Assembly: GCF_964355755.1 (NCBI RefSeq) | Contig: NC_092678.1 | Coordinates: 3,232,922 to 3,296,921, forward strand | Source: Antedon mediterranea | Lineage: Eukaryota; Echinodermata; Crinoidea; Comatulida; Antedonidae | DNA: 64,000 bases | Reading direction: 5' to 3' | Part shown: positions 1 to 27,300 of the stretch, piece after piece | Position numbering within the stretch: the first letter of the stretch is position 1 | Layout of the letters: each line of letters begins with the position of its first letter | Position numbers and translations under genes: made by a program | Notes under the pieces: generated by a model | The model's database searches: none | What the model saw: only the letters and a program-made list of their open reading frames with translations | Told to the model about the DNA's origin: nothing

Positions 1-2
1 AC

Positions 3-435
3 TACATTGACACACTCATGGAAAATATTACTCGAAAGATTCCCAGTTGATGATTTTACTAAACTTTCACAATTTAGTTTGTTGGATCCAGATTTGCTTT
101 GCACTGCCGACAAAAAGTTTGGAAATGATTACATTGCTACACTAAGTGAACATTTTTTGGATAATACACACACCAACCACCTGGCCAGGGATGCATTCCC
201 AAATGTGACAAAGTTGGCCCAAAGTTATCGGAATTTACTATGTCATACTGCCAATTTCGAACGGACATTTTCTCAACTGAAGCTTATCAAAACTGTTCCA
301 CGAAATAGACTCTGTCAGACAAGCCGTGATGGCCGGATACGCATCGCTATTATTGGCCCACCGGCCAGTAACTTTGACATTGTAGAGGTTGTTATGAGTT
401 GGGCTGCTACAACGAATCGTAAAATCCAAATGCAA
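3..435 (+). pseudogene. hAT-type transposase remnant (C-terminal dimerisation region)
   Basis: The translation from about base 7 carries the hAT C-terminal signature: FERTFSQLKLIKT, then an I-I-G-P-P segment and a tryptophan near the end (VVMSWAATTNRK), the pattern of hAT dimerisation domains and of domesticated ZNF862/ZBED-like proteins. At its left edge a typical hAT stretch (YIDTLMENITRKIPS, starting at base 3) lies in a different frame from the rest, so at least one frameshift separates them. The fragment is cut by the window edge and ends at a stop at 436-438. It lies on the same strand as KDM5, presumably in one of its upstream introns. I read it as a decayed transposon copy; a host gene derived from hAT is the alternative. 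Confidence 0.7.
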
Positions 436-438
436 TAG

Positions 439-14684
<14,246 letters not shown>

Positions 14685-15990
14685 ATATTGAGATGTCCAA
14701 AAATGGCATTTAGGTTAGCAAGCGGTAGCCTGATTTTGATACCAAACTGCAATGAGTTGTGTAAAGTTTAATACAGCACGATAGAAGAAGTGTAATTAAA
14801 ATACATATATGGTTAATTTAGGTCTGTTGAAACTAACAATCTGTAAATGCTAGTGATTTAAGAGAAAATTACACTAGGGTTATATTGATTCAACCCACTT
14901 TTACTTTGATTCAACTGACGTATATAAAAAGGTCTTATTTTATATGATTACTATTGATTATTAGATTTAAACATTGTTAAAGTTGTCTTTATATTATACC
15001 CGATTCACACGTACATAAATCTAAAAATGTATCAAATTGTTATCTTGGTATGAAAGCATGGAACGCGGAGGTCTGTGCGCCTATTTTTAAGTTATTTAAG
15101 TTTTAGCACTGCATTTACACTACATATGTGAATCGGGTGTTATTACTACACTTGTTATTTCCCAGTACACTATTACCTATTGTGGTTTTCACCTGTTTGC
15201 TTACCGTTGGATTGTTGTAAAGAAGGTTTTTTTTTATTTGAGTGAGTTTACAATTTGCGACAACTCAGATCTCTGACGTCATGTTGGTGTATGGTCGTCG
15301 TTGAACGTCAAGACAACTTTGAACAAATGACATAAATAATTTACATACTGTTAGGTCATAGGTTGAATTCCTGTTATGGTAAATTGATCAACTCAACAGA
15401 AACCAATATATAAGAAAATTAATAAGTTATTAGTTATTTGAGATGAAATTTTTGTTTGTTTGAAGGAAATATAGACGCATTTGTTTCAAGTTATGATTTT
15501 TTGAGGAATAAATAATTAATATAGTTGGAGTTTAATTTAAATTTTCTCACCTATATGTAAATATACAAGTAATCTCAATTGCCATTGGTTGGTGGCAACG
15601 TTAATTAACAAATGTTTATTCTGTACCTTGAGTTATTTACAATTTACCACTAAAATGCTATTTGCTTATTATGTTACCACAGATTTAAGATTTAAAACAA
15701 GGGCGCCACTGTAGTTTTTATACATCATCCCAAAACTAAAATAATTGTTTATACTATGATTTAGAATAAGTAAACAAGCTGACCTATTTCACCGCAACTA
15801 GTTAATAATATGTCATATTAATTGGCTATCAATTTATCAGATAAGAGTAAGCAATAGATTTCTTTATTTGTTTCTTAAACTGTGTTCATGGAATAGAAAT
15901 GTAAAACCATGTACGTGATTAAATATAAAAAGATAGTGATTTTAAATTTTGTTGTTACAGTGTCTTTTTTTTAATAGTTTATATGTTAAC
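14685..15990 (+). other. KDM5 3' flank / probable 3' UTR
   Basis: AT-rich non-coding sequence after the KDM5 stop. A candidate polyadenylation signal AATAAA lies at 15507-15512; there are other AT-rich variants, so the real end is uncertain. A short inverted pair, ACCCGATTCACACGT near 14998 and ATATGTGAATCGGGT near 15124-15139, could be a ~140-bp MITE. Nothing else recognised. Confidence 0.5.
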
Positions 15991-15992
15991 TT

Positions 15993-16053
15993 GCGTGGCG
16001 CAACGGATAGTCCCATAGTCTAAAGGGTTGCTGGTTCGAACCCCAGTATTTTT
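15993..16053 (+). repeat. tRNA-like SINE head or tRNA pseudogene
   Basis: GCGTGGCGCAACGGATAG matches an RNA polymerase III A box, and CTGGTTCGAACCCCAG matches a B box with a paired T arm. The spacing and the D-arm core GTGGCGCAACGGATA resemble tRNA-Arg. The anticodon arm is too short and the acceptor arms do not pair, so a working tRNA is unlikely. Confidence 0.55.
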
Positions 16054-16090
16054 GTATTTTTAATTGAATTCAATTCAATATAATAAAAAT

Positions 16091-16330
16091 GTACATGGTT
16101 GGATTCGAACCCTTTCTAAACCGGCAAAGGTTTAGATCCAAGTGCAGTGGTCTTCTTGGGATTTCGATGGATCGCCTCAAGTTTTAAGATACTTTATACA
16201 TTGTAATTGACTCAATTTATATATAAATTTATATGTACCTGGTTGGACTCGAACCCCTTCTAAACGGGCAAAGGTTTAGATCCAAGTGCAGTGGTCTTAA
16301 CCACCTGCGCCACTTCGCTTGACTTCATCC
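16091..16330 (-). repeat. Two tRNA-derived segments (minus strand) beside the 21-bp array
   Basis: Read on the minus strand, 16233-16320 contains GTGGCGCAGGTGGTTAAG (A box) and GGGGTTCGAGTCC (B box) with a long variable region between, like a degenerate class II (Ser/Leu type) tRNA. A second, partial copy at 16091-16155 repeats the B-box half (TTTAGAAAGGGTTCGAATCC). The A-box end abuts the minisatellite at 16331. Stems do not pair fully, so I call this SINE or tRNA-pseudogene sequence. Confidence 0.6.
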
Positions 16331-18419
16331 GGTAGCTCACGTCCAATATCAGGTAGCTCACGTCCAATATCAGGTAGCTCACGTCCAATATCAGGTAGCT
16401 CACGTCCAATATCAGGTAGCGCACGTCCAATATGAGGTAGCGCACGTCCAATATCAGGTAGCGCACGTCCAATATCAGGTAGCGCACGTCCAATATCAGG
16501 TAGCGCACGTCCAATATCAGGTAGCTCACGTCCAATATCAGGTAGCTCACGTCCAATATCAGGTAGCTCACGTCCAATATCAGGTAGCGCACGTCCAATA
16601 TCAGGTAGCTCACGTCCAATATCAGGTAGCGCACGTCCAATATCGGGTAGCTCACGTCCAATATCAGGTAGCTCACGTCCAATATCGGGTAGCGCACGTC
16701 CAATATCGGGTAGCGCACGTCCAATATCAGGTAGCTCACGTCCAATATCAGGTAGCGCACGTCCAATATCAGGTAGCGCACGTCCAATATCAGGTAACTC
16801 ACGTCCAATTTCAGGTAGCTCACGTCCAATATCAGGTAGCGCACGTCCAATATCAGGTATCGCACGTCCAATATCAGGTAGCTCACGTCCAATATCAGGT
16901 AGCGCACGTCCAATATCAGGTAGCGCACGTCCAATATCAGGTAGCGCACGTCCAATATCAGGTAGCTCACGTCCAATATCAGGTAGCTCACGTCCAATAT
17001 CAGGTAGCTCACGTCCAATATCAGGTAGCGCACGTCCAATATCAGGTAGCGCACGTCCAATATCAGGTAGCGCACGTCCAATATCAGGTAGCGCACGTCC
17101 AATATCAGGTAGCGCACGTCCAATATCAGGTAGCTCACGTCCAATATCAGGTAGCTCACGTCCAATTTCAGGTAGCTCACGTCCAATATCAGGTAGCTCA
17201 CGTCCAATATCAGGTAGCGCACGTCCAATATCAGGTAGCTCACGTCCAATATCAGGTAGCGCACGTCCAATATCAGGTAGCGCACGTCCAATATCAGGTA
17301 GCGCACGTCCAATATCAGGTAGCTCACGTCCAATATCAGGTAGCTCACGTCCAATATCAGGTAGCGCACGTCCAATATCAGGTAGCTCACGTCCAATATC
17401 AGGTAGCTCACGTCCAATATCAGGTAGCTCACCTCCAATATCAGGTAGCGCACGTCCAATATCGGGTAGCGCACGTCCAATATCGGGTAGCTCACGTCCA
17501 ATATCGGGTAGCTCACGTCCAATATCAGGTAGCGCACGTCCAATATCAGGTAGCGCACGTCCAATATCGGGTAGCTCACGTCCAATATCAGGTAGCTCAC
17601 GTCCAATATCAGGTAGCGCACGTCCAATATCAGGTAGCGCACGTCCAATATCAGGTAGCTCACGTCCAATATCAGGTAGCGCACGTCCAATATCAGGTAG
17701 CGCACGTCCAATATCAGGTAGCTCACGTCCAATATCCAATATCAGGTAGCTCACGTCCAATATCAGGTAGCGCACGTCCAATATCGGGTAGCGCACGTCC
17801 AATATCGGGTAGCTCACGTCCAATATCAGGTAGCTCACGTCCAATATCAGGTAGCGCACGTCCAATATCGGGTAGCGCACGTCCAATATCGGGTAGCTCA
17901 CGTCCAATATCAGGTAGCACACGTCCAATATCGGGTAGCTCACGTCCAATATCGGGTAGCTCACGTCCAATATCAGGTAGCGCACGTCCAATATCGGGTA
18001 GCGCACGTCCAATATCGGGTAGCTCACGTCCAATATCGGGTAGCTCACGTCCAATATCAGGTAGCGCACGTCCAATATCAGGTAGCGCACGTCCAATATC
18101 AGGTAGCTCACGTCCAATATCGGGTAGCACACGTCCAATATCGGATAGCTCACGTCCAATATCGGGTAGCACACGTCCAATATCGGGTAGCGCACGTCCA
18201 ATATCAGGTAGCTCACGTCCAATATCAGGTAGCGCACGTCCAATATCAGGTAGCGCACGTCCAATATCAGGTAGCGCACGTCCAATATCAGGTAGCGCAC
18301 GTCCAATATCAGGTAGCTCACGTCCAATATCAGGTAGCGCACGTCCAATATCAGGTAGCTCACGTCCAATATCAGGTAGCGCACGTCCAATATCAGGTAG
18401 CGCATGTCCAATATCAGGT
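16331..18419 (-). repeat. 21-bp minisatellite, about 99 copies
   Basis: Near-perfect tandem units of GGTAGCTCACGTCCAATATCA (21 bp) with two main two-state sites: GCTCACG or GCGCACG, and CAGG or CGGG. Rare variants are GCACACG and a CCTCC. A single 7-bp duplication of CCAATAT at about 17736 breaks the register. Because the unit is seven codons and contains no stop in any minus-strand frame, it opens long minus-strand frames (490, 704 and 263 codons) with heptad-like peptides such as YLILDVS and PDIGREL. Nothing indicates that these are translated: no conserved domain, no splice context, and the register break swaps the frames. It lies between the convergent KDM5 and ATXN7 genes. Confidence 0.97.
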
Positions 18420-18608
18420 ATTTTATTTATATTATTTATTTTATTTATTATTATATTTATATTTGGGTGTTTTTTAAAAAAAAGGACAAATTTCGACCGT
18501 ATTTGTCGACTCACTGGTTACTATGTTAACAGATGTGGACTAGATTTTACACTTTTCAACTACATGCTTCTCCCGTAGGGTCACGTCAAGTCCGTGCAGC
18601 CACTACAA

Positions 18609-18779
18609 AGCTGATTTTTCACTAGGCGAATCCAATGTTGCGAAGAGAAAAAAATCGCCTACTCTCTTTCCACTACACGCGAGGAACATGAAAGTCGCAG
18701 CTATTCGCTCATGTAGTGGAAAGAGAGTAGGCGATTTTTTTCTCTTCAAAAACAAATTCGCCTAGTGGAAAATCGGCTT
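18609..18779. mobile_element. Foldback/MITE element with perfect 36-bp inner arms
   Basis: The arm at 18642-18677 (GAAGAGAAAAAAATCGCC to TTTCCACTACA) is the exact reverse complement of 18712-18747. Outer arms (GATTTTTCACTAGGCGAAT and ATTCGCCTAGTGGAAAATC) also pair, with a short mismatched interval. The loop is about 34 bp. A degenerate relative of the outer arm occurs near 27003 (TTTTCCACTAGCTGAATTTG). Confidence 0.9.
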
Positions 18780-21355
18780 AAGGCGTTCTCATCTGTCCAC
18801 CACACAGTGGCTGTGTGTATTCTAGTAGGCTACATGAGGTAAACAAATACAACAGAATGTTCATGTTTATTCATATTTATTTCTAGTATCAAGCTATACA
18901 GAAAATCTTTCTCCACTATTGCATACAAAGAGATCAAATTCATTGTTCTTAATAAATAAACAATTCTGGTTTAAACATTTCTATTATAATTAACAATATA
19001 AAACAATTATTTTTTTCAATTAATTATGCACATTGGTAATAAGGCAACTGTTTGTATAAGTGTAGCCGTTCAAATGAGAATACCTATAACATTAGAACAT
19101 AGCTATAATCAAAAGTTTACAAAATTTAAACATCCAGGTCAAAAGTGTGAAGCATATGAAAAACAATTATGTATTATGTATTATTATTATTATTATCAAT
19201 GTTGGCATAACTAAATTTTATATTATTAACATTAGGAATTGTAAACACCAGAATTCGCCTTTACTTTCTATCCAATTTCAATGGATAGAACTTCAATGTA
19301 AACAACAACACTTGAATATTATATACAAAGTGAACATACTCTAATTTTCGGTATAAATATCTCAACCACAATATAACAAAATTAAATTGTGATAATTTCT
19401 TTTAACTTTTAAATTTATGTAATTAGATAAATTTTGTACCCAATTAATTAACATCGATTAATTAATGAACTCAATTGTTTCTTCTATTAAACATTTTATA
19501 TTTCATTATAGATCACATAAATTCTCATTAAATTAATCTCTTACTTCAACCATAAACCTATACAACACTTTATCAATGTCTCAACTACATCAGACATTTT
19601 TTAGTATAAAAAATTATAACAAAAGTGGGATCCTTCTGTCGAATTATATTCCAGGACATAAATATAAAAAAAGTGCAAGTAAACTAATACAACTCTTAGT
19701 AGTTAACTAGTACATTTAACTGGAAGCTTGTTCAAAGGTCAAATCAGTACATGACCTTTCAAAATATGCGTTGTTCTAATATCGAACAAATGGGACCGGA
19801 ATATAACTGTTATTGGCTTTTAACACTAATTTCTCTCAATTAAAAAAAAATGAGAAAATTTTTATTAATTGCATATTTCCTCAATGATATATCAACCAAC
19901 AAAATAAATAAGGTGTATAAAACAGTGCTAGAAAGCAATGTATTAACTTATTGCTCCAGCTTGTGATTACCAGTACCAATTTCCTAATGGCAAACACAAT
20001 AAATGATGAAATACTAAAACCTAAACCGGTCACACATCTTGCCCCTTCAGGCTAGTGAATGCTCTTGGTATGGGCAAGTGCATTAGCATAGAGAGCTTCT
20101 GATTTGCAACAACCGATTGACCTGACATAGGCCTAGAAACCACTTAAACTGTGTCGATTTGCGAAAATCAATTGACCAAAATTGATTGACCGAACATAGC
20201 TTGTCCCGGGGTAATCACTCAAATTCTTTGCATGTGCCTATAGATATGTCATTCTTGCATATCAAAAACTCCCTATTTTTAATATTCTTAAACTTTGTAT
20301 TATTTTGACTGGTTGTTGTACCAGTCAAATGTACATAGTTAGTACATACTTATTTATGATAACAATACAATATGCCCAACAGCAAAAAAGAAAAACACCC
20401 TGAGATACAGGTATTATTACTCTTGATTAAAATGTACTAGTAGTACTGGTAATTGATATACTGTTTGTCAGAATCATTTACAAGATTCCGATTGGCTATC
20501 GTAAGTTACGTTTTAAAGGGTGTAAACTAGTTTGGAGGAAAATGAATAAAGAGATTGGGATATTTAAGATTGCACTTAAGATATACACACCATTGCATAA
20601 AGCCCTGCTGCTTAAAACGACGCCATTGTTTTTCCATCCCTTGAACATAGACCACTCGCGAATCAATTAATGCAATGTTACGCTTTAGGACTTAGATAAA
20701 TAAATGTTTGAACTGTTATCAGATATTGCAACAAAAATGCGTGGCAATGAAATCGTTGTCAATTATTTGATATCATTTGTGGTTGCGGAAAGTCTTACTT
20801 CATGTAAAAACCACAGAAAAATGTTGCAGAGGAAATATTAAATTTTTACGGCCTTGCTGAATTTTATAAAACACTCCAAAATCATAATTTTCTTATGGTC
20901 CCAATATTATCTAAAAACCCTTAGCCATAATCACTAGTCGCACTTAAGTGAAATAAGTTAATACATATTTAAGAATTTAATAGGTATAGGATTAAATTTA
21001 ATTATGTGGTACCGTATAGGATTAAATTTGTAATAAGAATTTTGTTGGCAAGGGAATAATAAATGTTTGGTCTCTTAAAATTTAAAATGTTGGTACAATT
21101 AAGTACTATGTTGAATTGCCTACAGGTAGTAACAATCAAAGGCACATTTGTGATGTTTAAAGCCCTCTTCACATGGTAAGACTGTCCACAAGCTCAGTAA
21201 TTCATGTTCACATTACAAACAAACCTTATTGTAAATTCAATGTGAACTGATGTCCAATATAAATGCAAAACAATTTAAGCTTCAGTTCACACTGAGATAC
21301 AAACTACTATTTATCAATGTGATCTATCGGGTGATTTCACACTATTTATTTAATA
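18780..21355. other. Intergenic / ATXN7 3' flank, no gene seen
   Basis: Very AT-rich. Short open frames near 19026-19344 have no recognisable content. On the minus strand an AATAAA (plus 21345-21350) lies only 6-11 bases past the ATXN7 stop; further candidate signals are scattered to about 18877, so the transcript end is not determined. Confidence 0.5.
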
Positions 21356-24300
21356 CTATTGTTGTTGATGTTCTACTATATTTTGTCCCTGAAGAAAAAT
21401 TGGTTGCTGGTTGAATGCTAACGTGAGACCTGATGTGCCTTTGCCTTGGACCACTGTAGGTAGAGCTGAATGATTCTGTAGTATTGTGTTATTGATATGA
21501 ATTGGTTTTCCCTGTTGAGTCGTCGTGATAAGGTTTGCCATGAGTTGATGCGATTGTAAATGTGATGCCGCTTGGCTGAACGTTATTTGCTGGCCTAGCT
21601 GCATCGACGCCGGATTTGTTAATGCTTTTCCTAAGCTGGAATTTGTTTTGCTTGTTGGAACAAGTTGCACCTTACCTATAAAACATAAAGAGAATTACAT
21701 TATAATAATTTTTATTATAAATATTATTTTATTTTAATGTTAAAAAATTAACAATAATCAATGTGAATTGTAACTATACAGTAAAACCCCTATGGACCCT
21801 AATTAAAACAAGGCCATATACATGGCTGCAGTCGCGTGCGCTCAAGTTAATGTTTACCGACCAACCGACATAGCAAGCTGTAGACTAAAAATTCTCAATT
21901 TTGCGAACCTAAAACAAAAGCGATGACATAATTAAAAACCATTATTTTATACAAACTTTGGTTAAGGTCAAATCAGGTTTTTGTGTGGATTGATAAATCA
22001 GCAGAACTGTTTTAAACGACAGAAAACATGCATATCCTTGTCATGTTATCGATTTCAACATAGCGTAATTCGGTATGTATGTACAGTACTTTGTTTTGAC
22101 TTTTGAGCCGATCTTTCAACTTTGCAAAATATTACAGTAGATATTAACAGCCGTTGTTCAACAGCCTGCGATCGTGGAATAACTCCGTCCACTACAAACA
22201 TTGTTCGCGTTTGAATAGCACATAACAAAGTTTTCCCGACAACGAAAACTTTTAATTTAATATTACGTTACTAACATACATTAAAACATAAATGTTGAGT
22301 TGTTATTAAGAACCGCCTTTTTAAAAATAAATCAACGAATTGTTTTTTTATTTTCTTATGCTTAAATTGAATGCATTTCAATCAATTTTTAATTAACACG
22401 TTTTGTATAATGATGTTACAAATGGCAAATGCTAAAATACTGCAAAACTATATCTTTGGATGTGAAAATGATTGAAGAAAAGAAGGGGACCTCAGGTCAA
22501 TCTGTGGCTCGGCAGTTTAAATTACCGAAATCTACCGTATCGTAGATACGGGCATCAAGAAACAAGATTGAAAGACACTTATTCAGCAGCAGAACTTCCA
22601 CAACTCTGTTTGAAGGACGCAACAACAATGCGCCAAGGGAGCACCAATATCAGGACATCCGTTACAAGAAGGCATTTATATGGGATAAGTTGAAAGCCAG
22701 CAACGGGTGGCTTTCACATTTTAAAATTAGACATGCAATTCGTTCAGTTTCACTACAAGGCAAGATGTGAAATTACAATGGATAATTGAAAGTCTTTACA
22801 AGAGATTAACTTTTTAACGCGGAAGAGGTGGCGTATGCCTTAAGACAGCCAAAGATAGGGTTACAGTTCTCGGTTGCACAAACATGAGCGCAACATGTAA
22901 ACTGCAACTTGCCTTCATTGACAAACCGGCAAGACCAAGGTGTTTTAAACATGACAAGATGGAGGATCTATCATTTTATTATCACAGCTAAAATAATGCG
23001 TGGATGGACAAGTTTGTTTTAAAAAAATGCTTCCACGATTCGTTCCACACATAAAAAGGTTATGCTTCAGAAACAATGTCCCATACAAAATTGTGTTGCT
23101 ACTCGATAATTCACCCGCACACCCTGAAGAGGCGCGGTTAATTTCTACTCTGATGGCAATGTTAAAGAAATTTTTCTGCCACCAAACACAACCAGCTTAA
23201 TCCAACGGATGGACCAGAAAGTTTTAGAGCCCTTGGACAGGTTAAAGCTAATTGTTCAAAAAGGTCATTATTAATCACAGACTTTTCCAAAATTTCACAA
23301 CTCTCGCTCCTTTTGTGAATGTAAATTTGAATGTTTAATTCGATTATTGAATACTGTTTATGCCAATCTAATTATTTATCTAGTTCAAAACCATATCCAA
23401 AACACTTTGGATGTGTAAACGTTTTTTAAGGATCTGTAAAATTAAAAATATATATTTTTATAACTGTATAGGGCTAGTGTTGCCCGAAAGCTCTGCTAAT
23501 TTTTCTGGCTGTTTACTTTATCGTTTTGATTTAGCTTTTCGGTTTTTTTTTTTTGTATCTCCATTGAGATCCAGCCACTGATACCAACAGTATTGTCATT
23601 TTTTCAGTAATTTGCCTTTGGATGTATATGGTAGAGTGATATATCTTTTTGGTCAACTTCAATCTCTTGGAATAACTGGATTGTACAGAACTAGTACAAT
23701 TCCCGGACATTTCAAGGACGTTGGATTCAATGTCAAAAGTTTAAAATTTCAAGGACTTTGTACCTTAAATATTAAATTCAACAGAAGAATTAAAACCAAT
23801 TTTATTATTTAAGGTTGAAGAATTTCGTACTTATGACGTTTGTCAGAAAATTCAAGTACTGTAGCCACTAAAAACATACAGTGAAAAGTGTAGTATTTTA
23901 GCAAGTTTACAAATCATTGACTTTACGAATAGGTTGTGATATGTTTAAACAATTGATTTCTAACTTGAATTTAAAGTTCAAATGAATACGTAGAAAAAAA
24001 ATCGGTAACTATGTAAACTACAGTTAAAAACGCTAAATACTTCATAGCCCCCATATATAAATACGGTCTAAGTACCGTGGCGTTGGCATTTTTGACATAC
24101 GTTTGAGGGCTACAAACACTTTATGCATGCCAGCCATCTAAACAAAAGGTGGTACGCACTTATCTGGCGGTGTCTCTTTGTACGAATCATTCAACATTCA
24201 TGGCCCAGCTCATTGTGGTTTACGCGTCCATCTGGGCTGGGCGAAATGCATAGTTAATTTTCAGCAAAAGTCAATCAATCAAACTAAATTTAGAGGTTTA

Positions 24301-27300
24301 CCGACGTGTATGTGTATTGTAGTATCGAGGTGGTACGCTCATACAGCAAAAACTCACAAATTATGTTGACGATAGTTTACGAATATTAAAACATGGTACC
24401 GTTGAATACATAGGCGTGGGAATTCGAGTAAACTAAAACAACAACACGCGACAGCAATGTGGGCCTTTGTGGTACCACCAACTTCCTGTCCAGGGTAGTC
24501 ATGGCGCATGCCGACGCTGGTGGTATTGAACAAAGAGTGCTGTTTCCAAAGTCACCGTACTGACGATATCGTGGTCATTTGATATTATAGGATTGGGTAT
24601 AGGATTCTGAGATGCTATAAAACAGTTCAACATTACATACCCATTTTGTATGTACCGTATGATTTTGTTTCATCTGGTTTTTAAATGTTTTTATTTTTAG
24701 AAATAATTCTTTGCATTGTATCGTATTGTTTGCTTTGCTCGATTTGTTGTTTATCTTTTTCTCTGTTTTGATGAGATATTTAATAATAACGCCAACCGTC
24801 CCATGTTGGAGATGTTTTTCTACATACTTTACACTTGCCTCCGTTTTGACGCACATACTGTCAATCCACAAGGAAAAAATAGTATTAATAATATTTGCGG
24901 TAATTGATTATACTTATTAGAGATATTAGCGTACCGGAAGTATCTTCATCAAGTTTACGCGTACGAACTCTGAATAAAGTTATATTTGTGACTACAGGCA
25001 GTCTGTTCGCCTTTTGTATTGTATGCAAATTCAACTTGGAAAAGCCTTGCGATTTCAAGTTAGTTTTTTTACAATCTAGTTCACGCTTGCCTTTAATTAC
25101 ATTAATACCATACAGTACGTTGTTAATTTTACATTAATAATATCAAATAGGCTCCTAGTATCGATTTGCACACATAATAACATATATGAAGAATACATAT
25201 TGAAGTTTTCCAATTACGAATGGTGAAAGACCCGTGCCATACCTAATTCAGGGGTTTTACTGTGTATATTGTACGTAATTTGTAAACAGTGCGTTTTGCT
25301 GAAAGCTATAAAATAAAAATAAGTATAAATACATACCTGATTGAGAAAGCACCGCGGTAAAATTTGTAGTTTTAGTAGAATCAGCAGCTATTGGTTGCGT
25401 TGGTGATGTAGTGCTTGGTTGAACGATGGCTGTCTGTTGTTGAGGACTACTTATTGAAGTTGCTAGGAATGGCTTGATATTGGAGGCGGTTGGAATGATA
25501 CCATTTGAAGACAACATGTGACAACTTCCAGAACTCTAAATGGGATAAATAAAATGTGATGTTGAATTTCTAAAAGATATTTCACACTTTATAAAATAAA
25601 CAAATGGTAAACAATAGACAAAAGGGCTTTTATGTTAAATGATCGAAAGCTGTTACTTTGTAAATTACGTCACCAAAGCAACTTGCAAAAAAAATATAAA
25701 ATAAAGAGCATTCAGTAGAATTCATGTCATAGTTGGGGTAATATTAGGGAGTATTTGATAAGACCAATAACTGACGAACGAAACTATGTAATGTTGGTTT
25801 ATTGAGGTGCATGCCGCAATGTGCTCCTCTCCTCGAAACAGGTGTGATGCTTTCTAGGTCCTGACAACGATTGACTACTGTACACATTGATTGATTTGAT
25901 CTAAACCCCTTTTACACCGGCAGCAAAAATGCAGAGTTGATCCGTCATTGTGAAACCTGAGTCGTACACGTGCCGCAATGTAAATCAGTGTAAACATAAA
26001 AAGTTATACAACGCCAAATTAACCCGGGACGAAACAGTGTACCTGCGTTTTCGCGGTGTAAACAGTCCCGCGTATGTTTTCGTACAGTAGTTGGTTGCTA
26101 TCCTCACTATAGTATTTAATGTACACACAATTAAGATAAGACTGGTTTGTTTATTCAATTATTTAATACAGAGCATTTTAAAAAAATCACTCTACCCAAA
26201 CCACTCTCTTTTGATAAATAACAATTCTAAATATGGCCCTATACAAACGAATCAGCCAACACCGCTAAAGTAAAATAATAATCGTTGAATAAAATCCAAT
26301 AACCAATGACCCACATTACAGAGTGCATGCACCGACTGGGAGGGCATAAAAATAACTGGTTAAAAACTCCTATTTCTTGGGAGCAGTTAACAGGACAATT
26401 TTGTGGTAAACTGGTTAAAAGGCAGCGCAAAATAACCAGTTAAAAATACCCATTCAATTTGGTGTTAGAACGGCATTAACTTTTCTGCAACACAAAATAA
26501 AGATTACTTGATTGACAGCTGCTGACCTTGAGTCAACGCCAAATTTCATTCTCACATGGTAAAAACAACGCATTTTAAACATATTGATACTTGTCTGGTG
26601 ATAAAAATTGGATGAAAAAAGGCCACACGTGTGACGTAGGCCTACTGGGAACATTTCTATTTTGTTAATATGTCGTCGAATTTAATTCACAATGTGGCCG
26701 TATAATGTTTTTATTGCTTTTTAACATTTTGACGTATTTTTCTTAGGTTTAATTTACGGTAGGCTTACTATAATCTAGTACTACTGCATGCTAGATAGGT
26801 ACTCTGTAAACGTAGGGTGCGTGGTACTATTACAATAGACACGTGGCAAAACAATACCTCTCATAGGATCGCGATCAAAAACAATACCAAGAAGTTGGAA
26901 TGTGGGTTATGTTGCAGTAGCTGTACTGTACTAGGTTGGTCGTCAGTCCTTGCAAATTGAAAGCTCTCTATTAACTATTAAAGGCATTGTAAAGTCTATT
27001 TTCCACTAGCTGAATTTGTTTGCGCGAATCAAAAGCACCGGCTTATACGCCTGCATATTCATGTTCCCATCTTCCAAATCCCTCTCTATGCATGCATATA
27101 AACTGAAGCTTTCTGCCCATTACTATGCGGTCATCTATCTAGAGTTCTTAAATTGTGAAATTTTGTTACTAACCTGATTAACTTGAGGGCTTGAATTTTT
27201 TGAAACAGCAGTTTGTATTGTTTGAAATCCTCGAATGTCCTGATTGGTTAGATCTTGTTTTACCAACTGATGTTGTGATTGTTGCAGCAAACCTTGTTTC

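Noticed and set aside
15993-16053. A functional tRNA-Arg gene
   Set aside because: Box A and B are good but the acceptor stem does not pair and the anticodon arm is too short.
16297-18411. A 704-codon minus-strand open frame of PDIGREL/YLILDVS repeats
   Set aside because: It is produced by a 21-bp tandem array with no stop in any minus frame; a 7-bp duplication swaps frames, and there is no domain, start context or gene structure.
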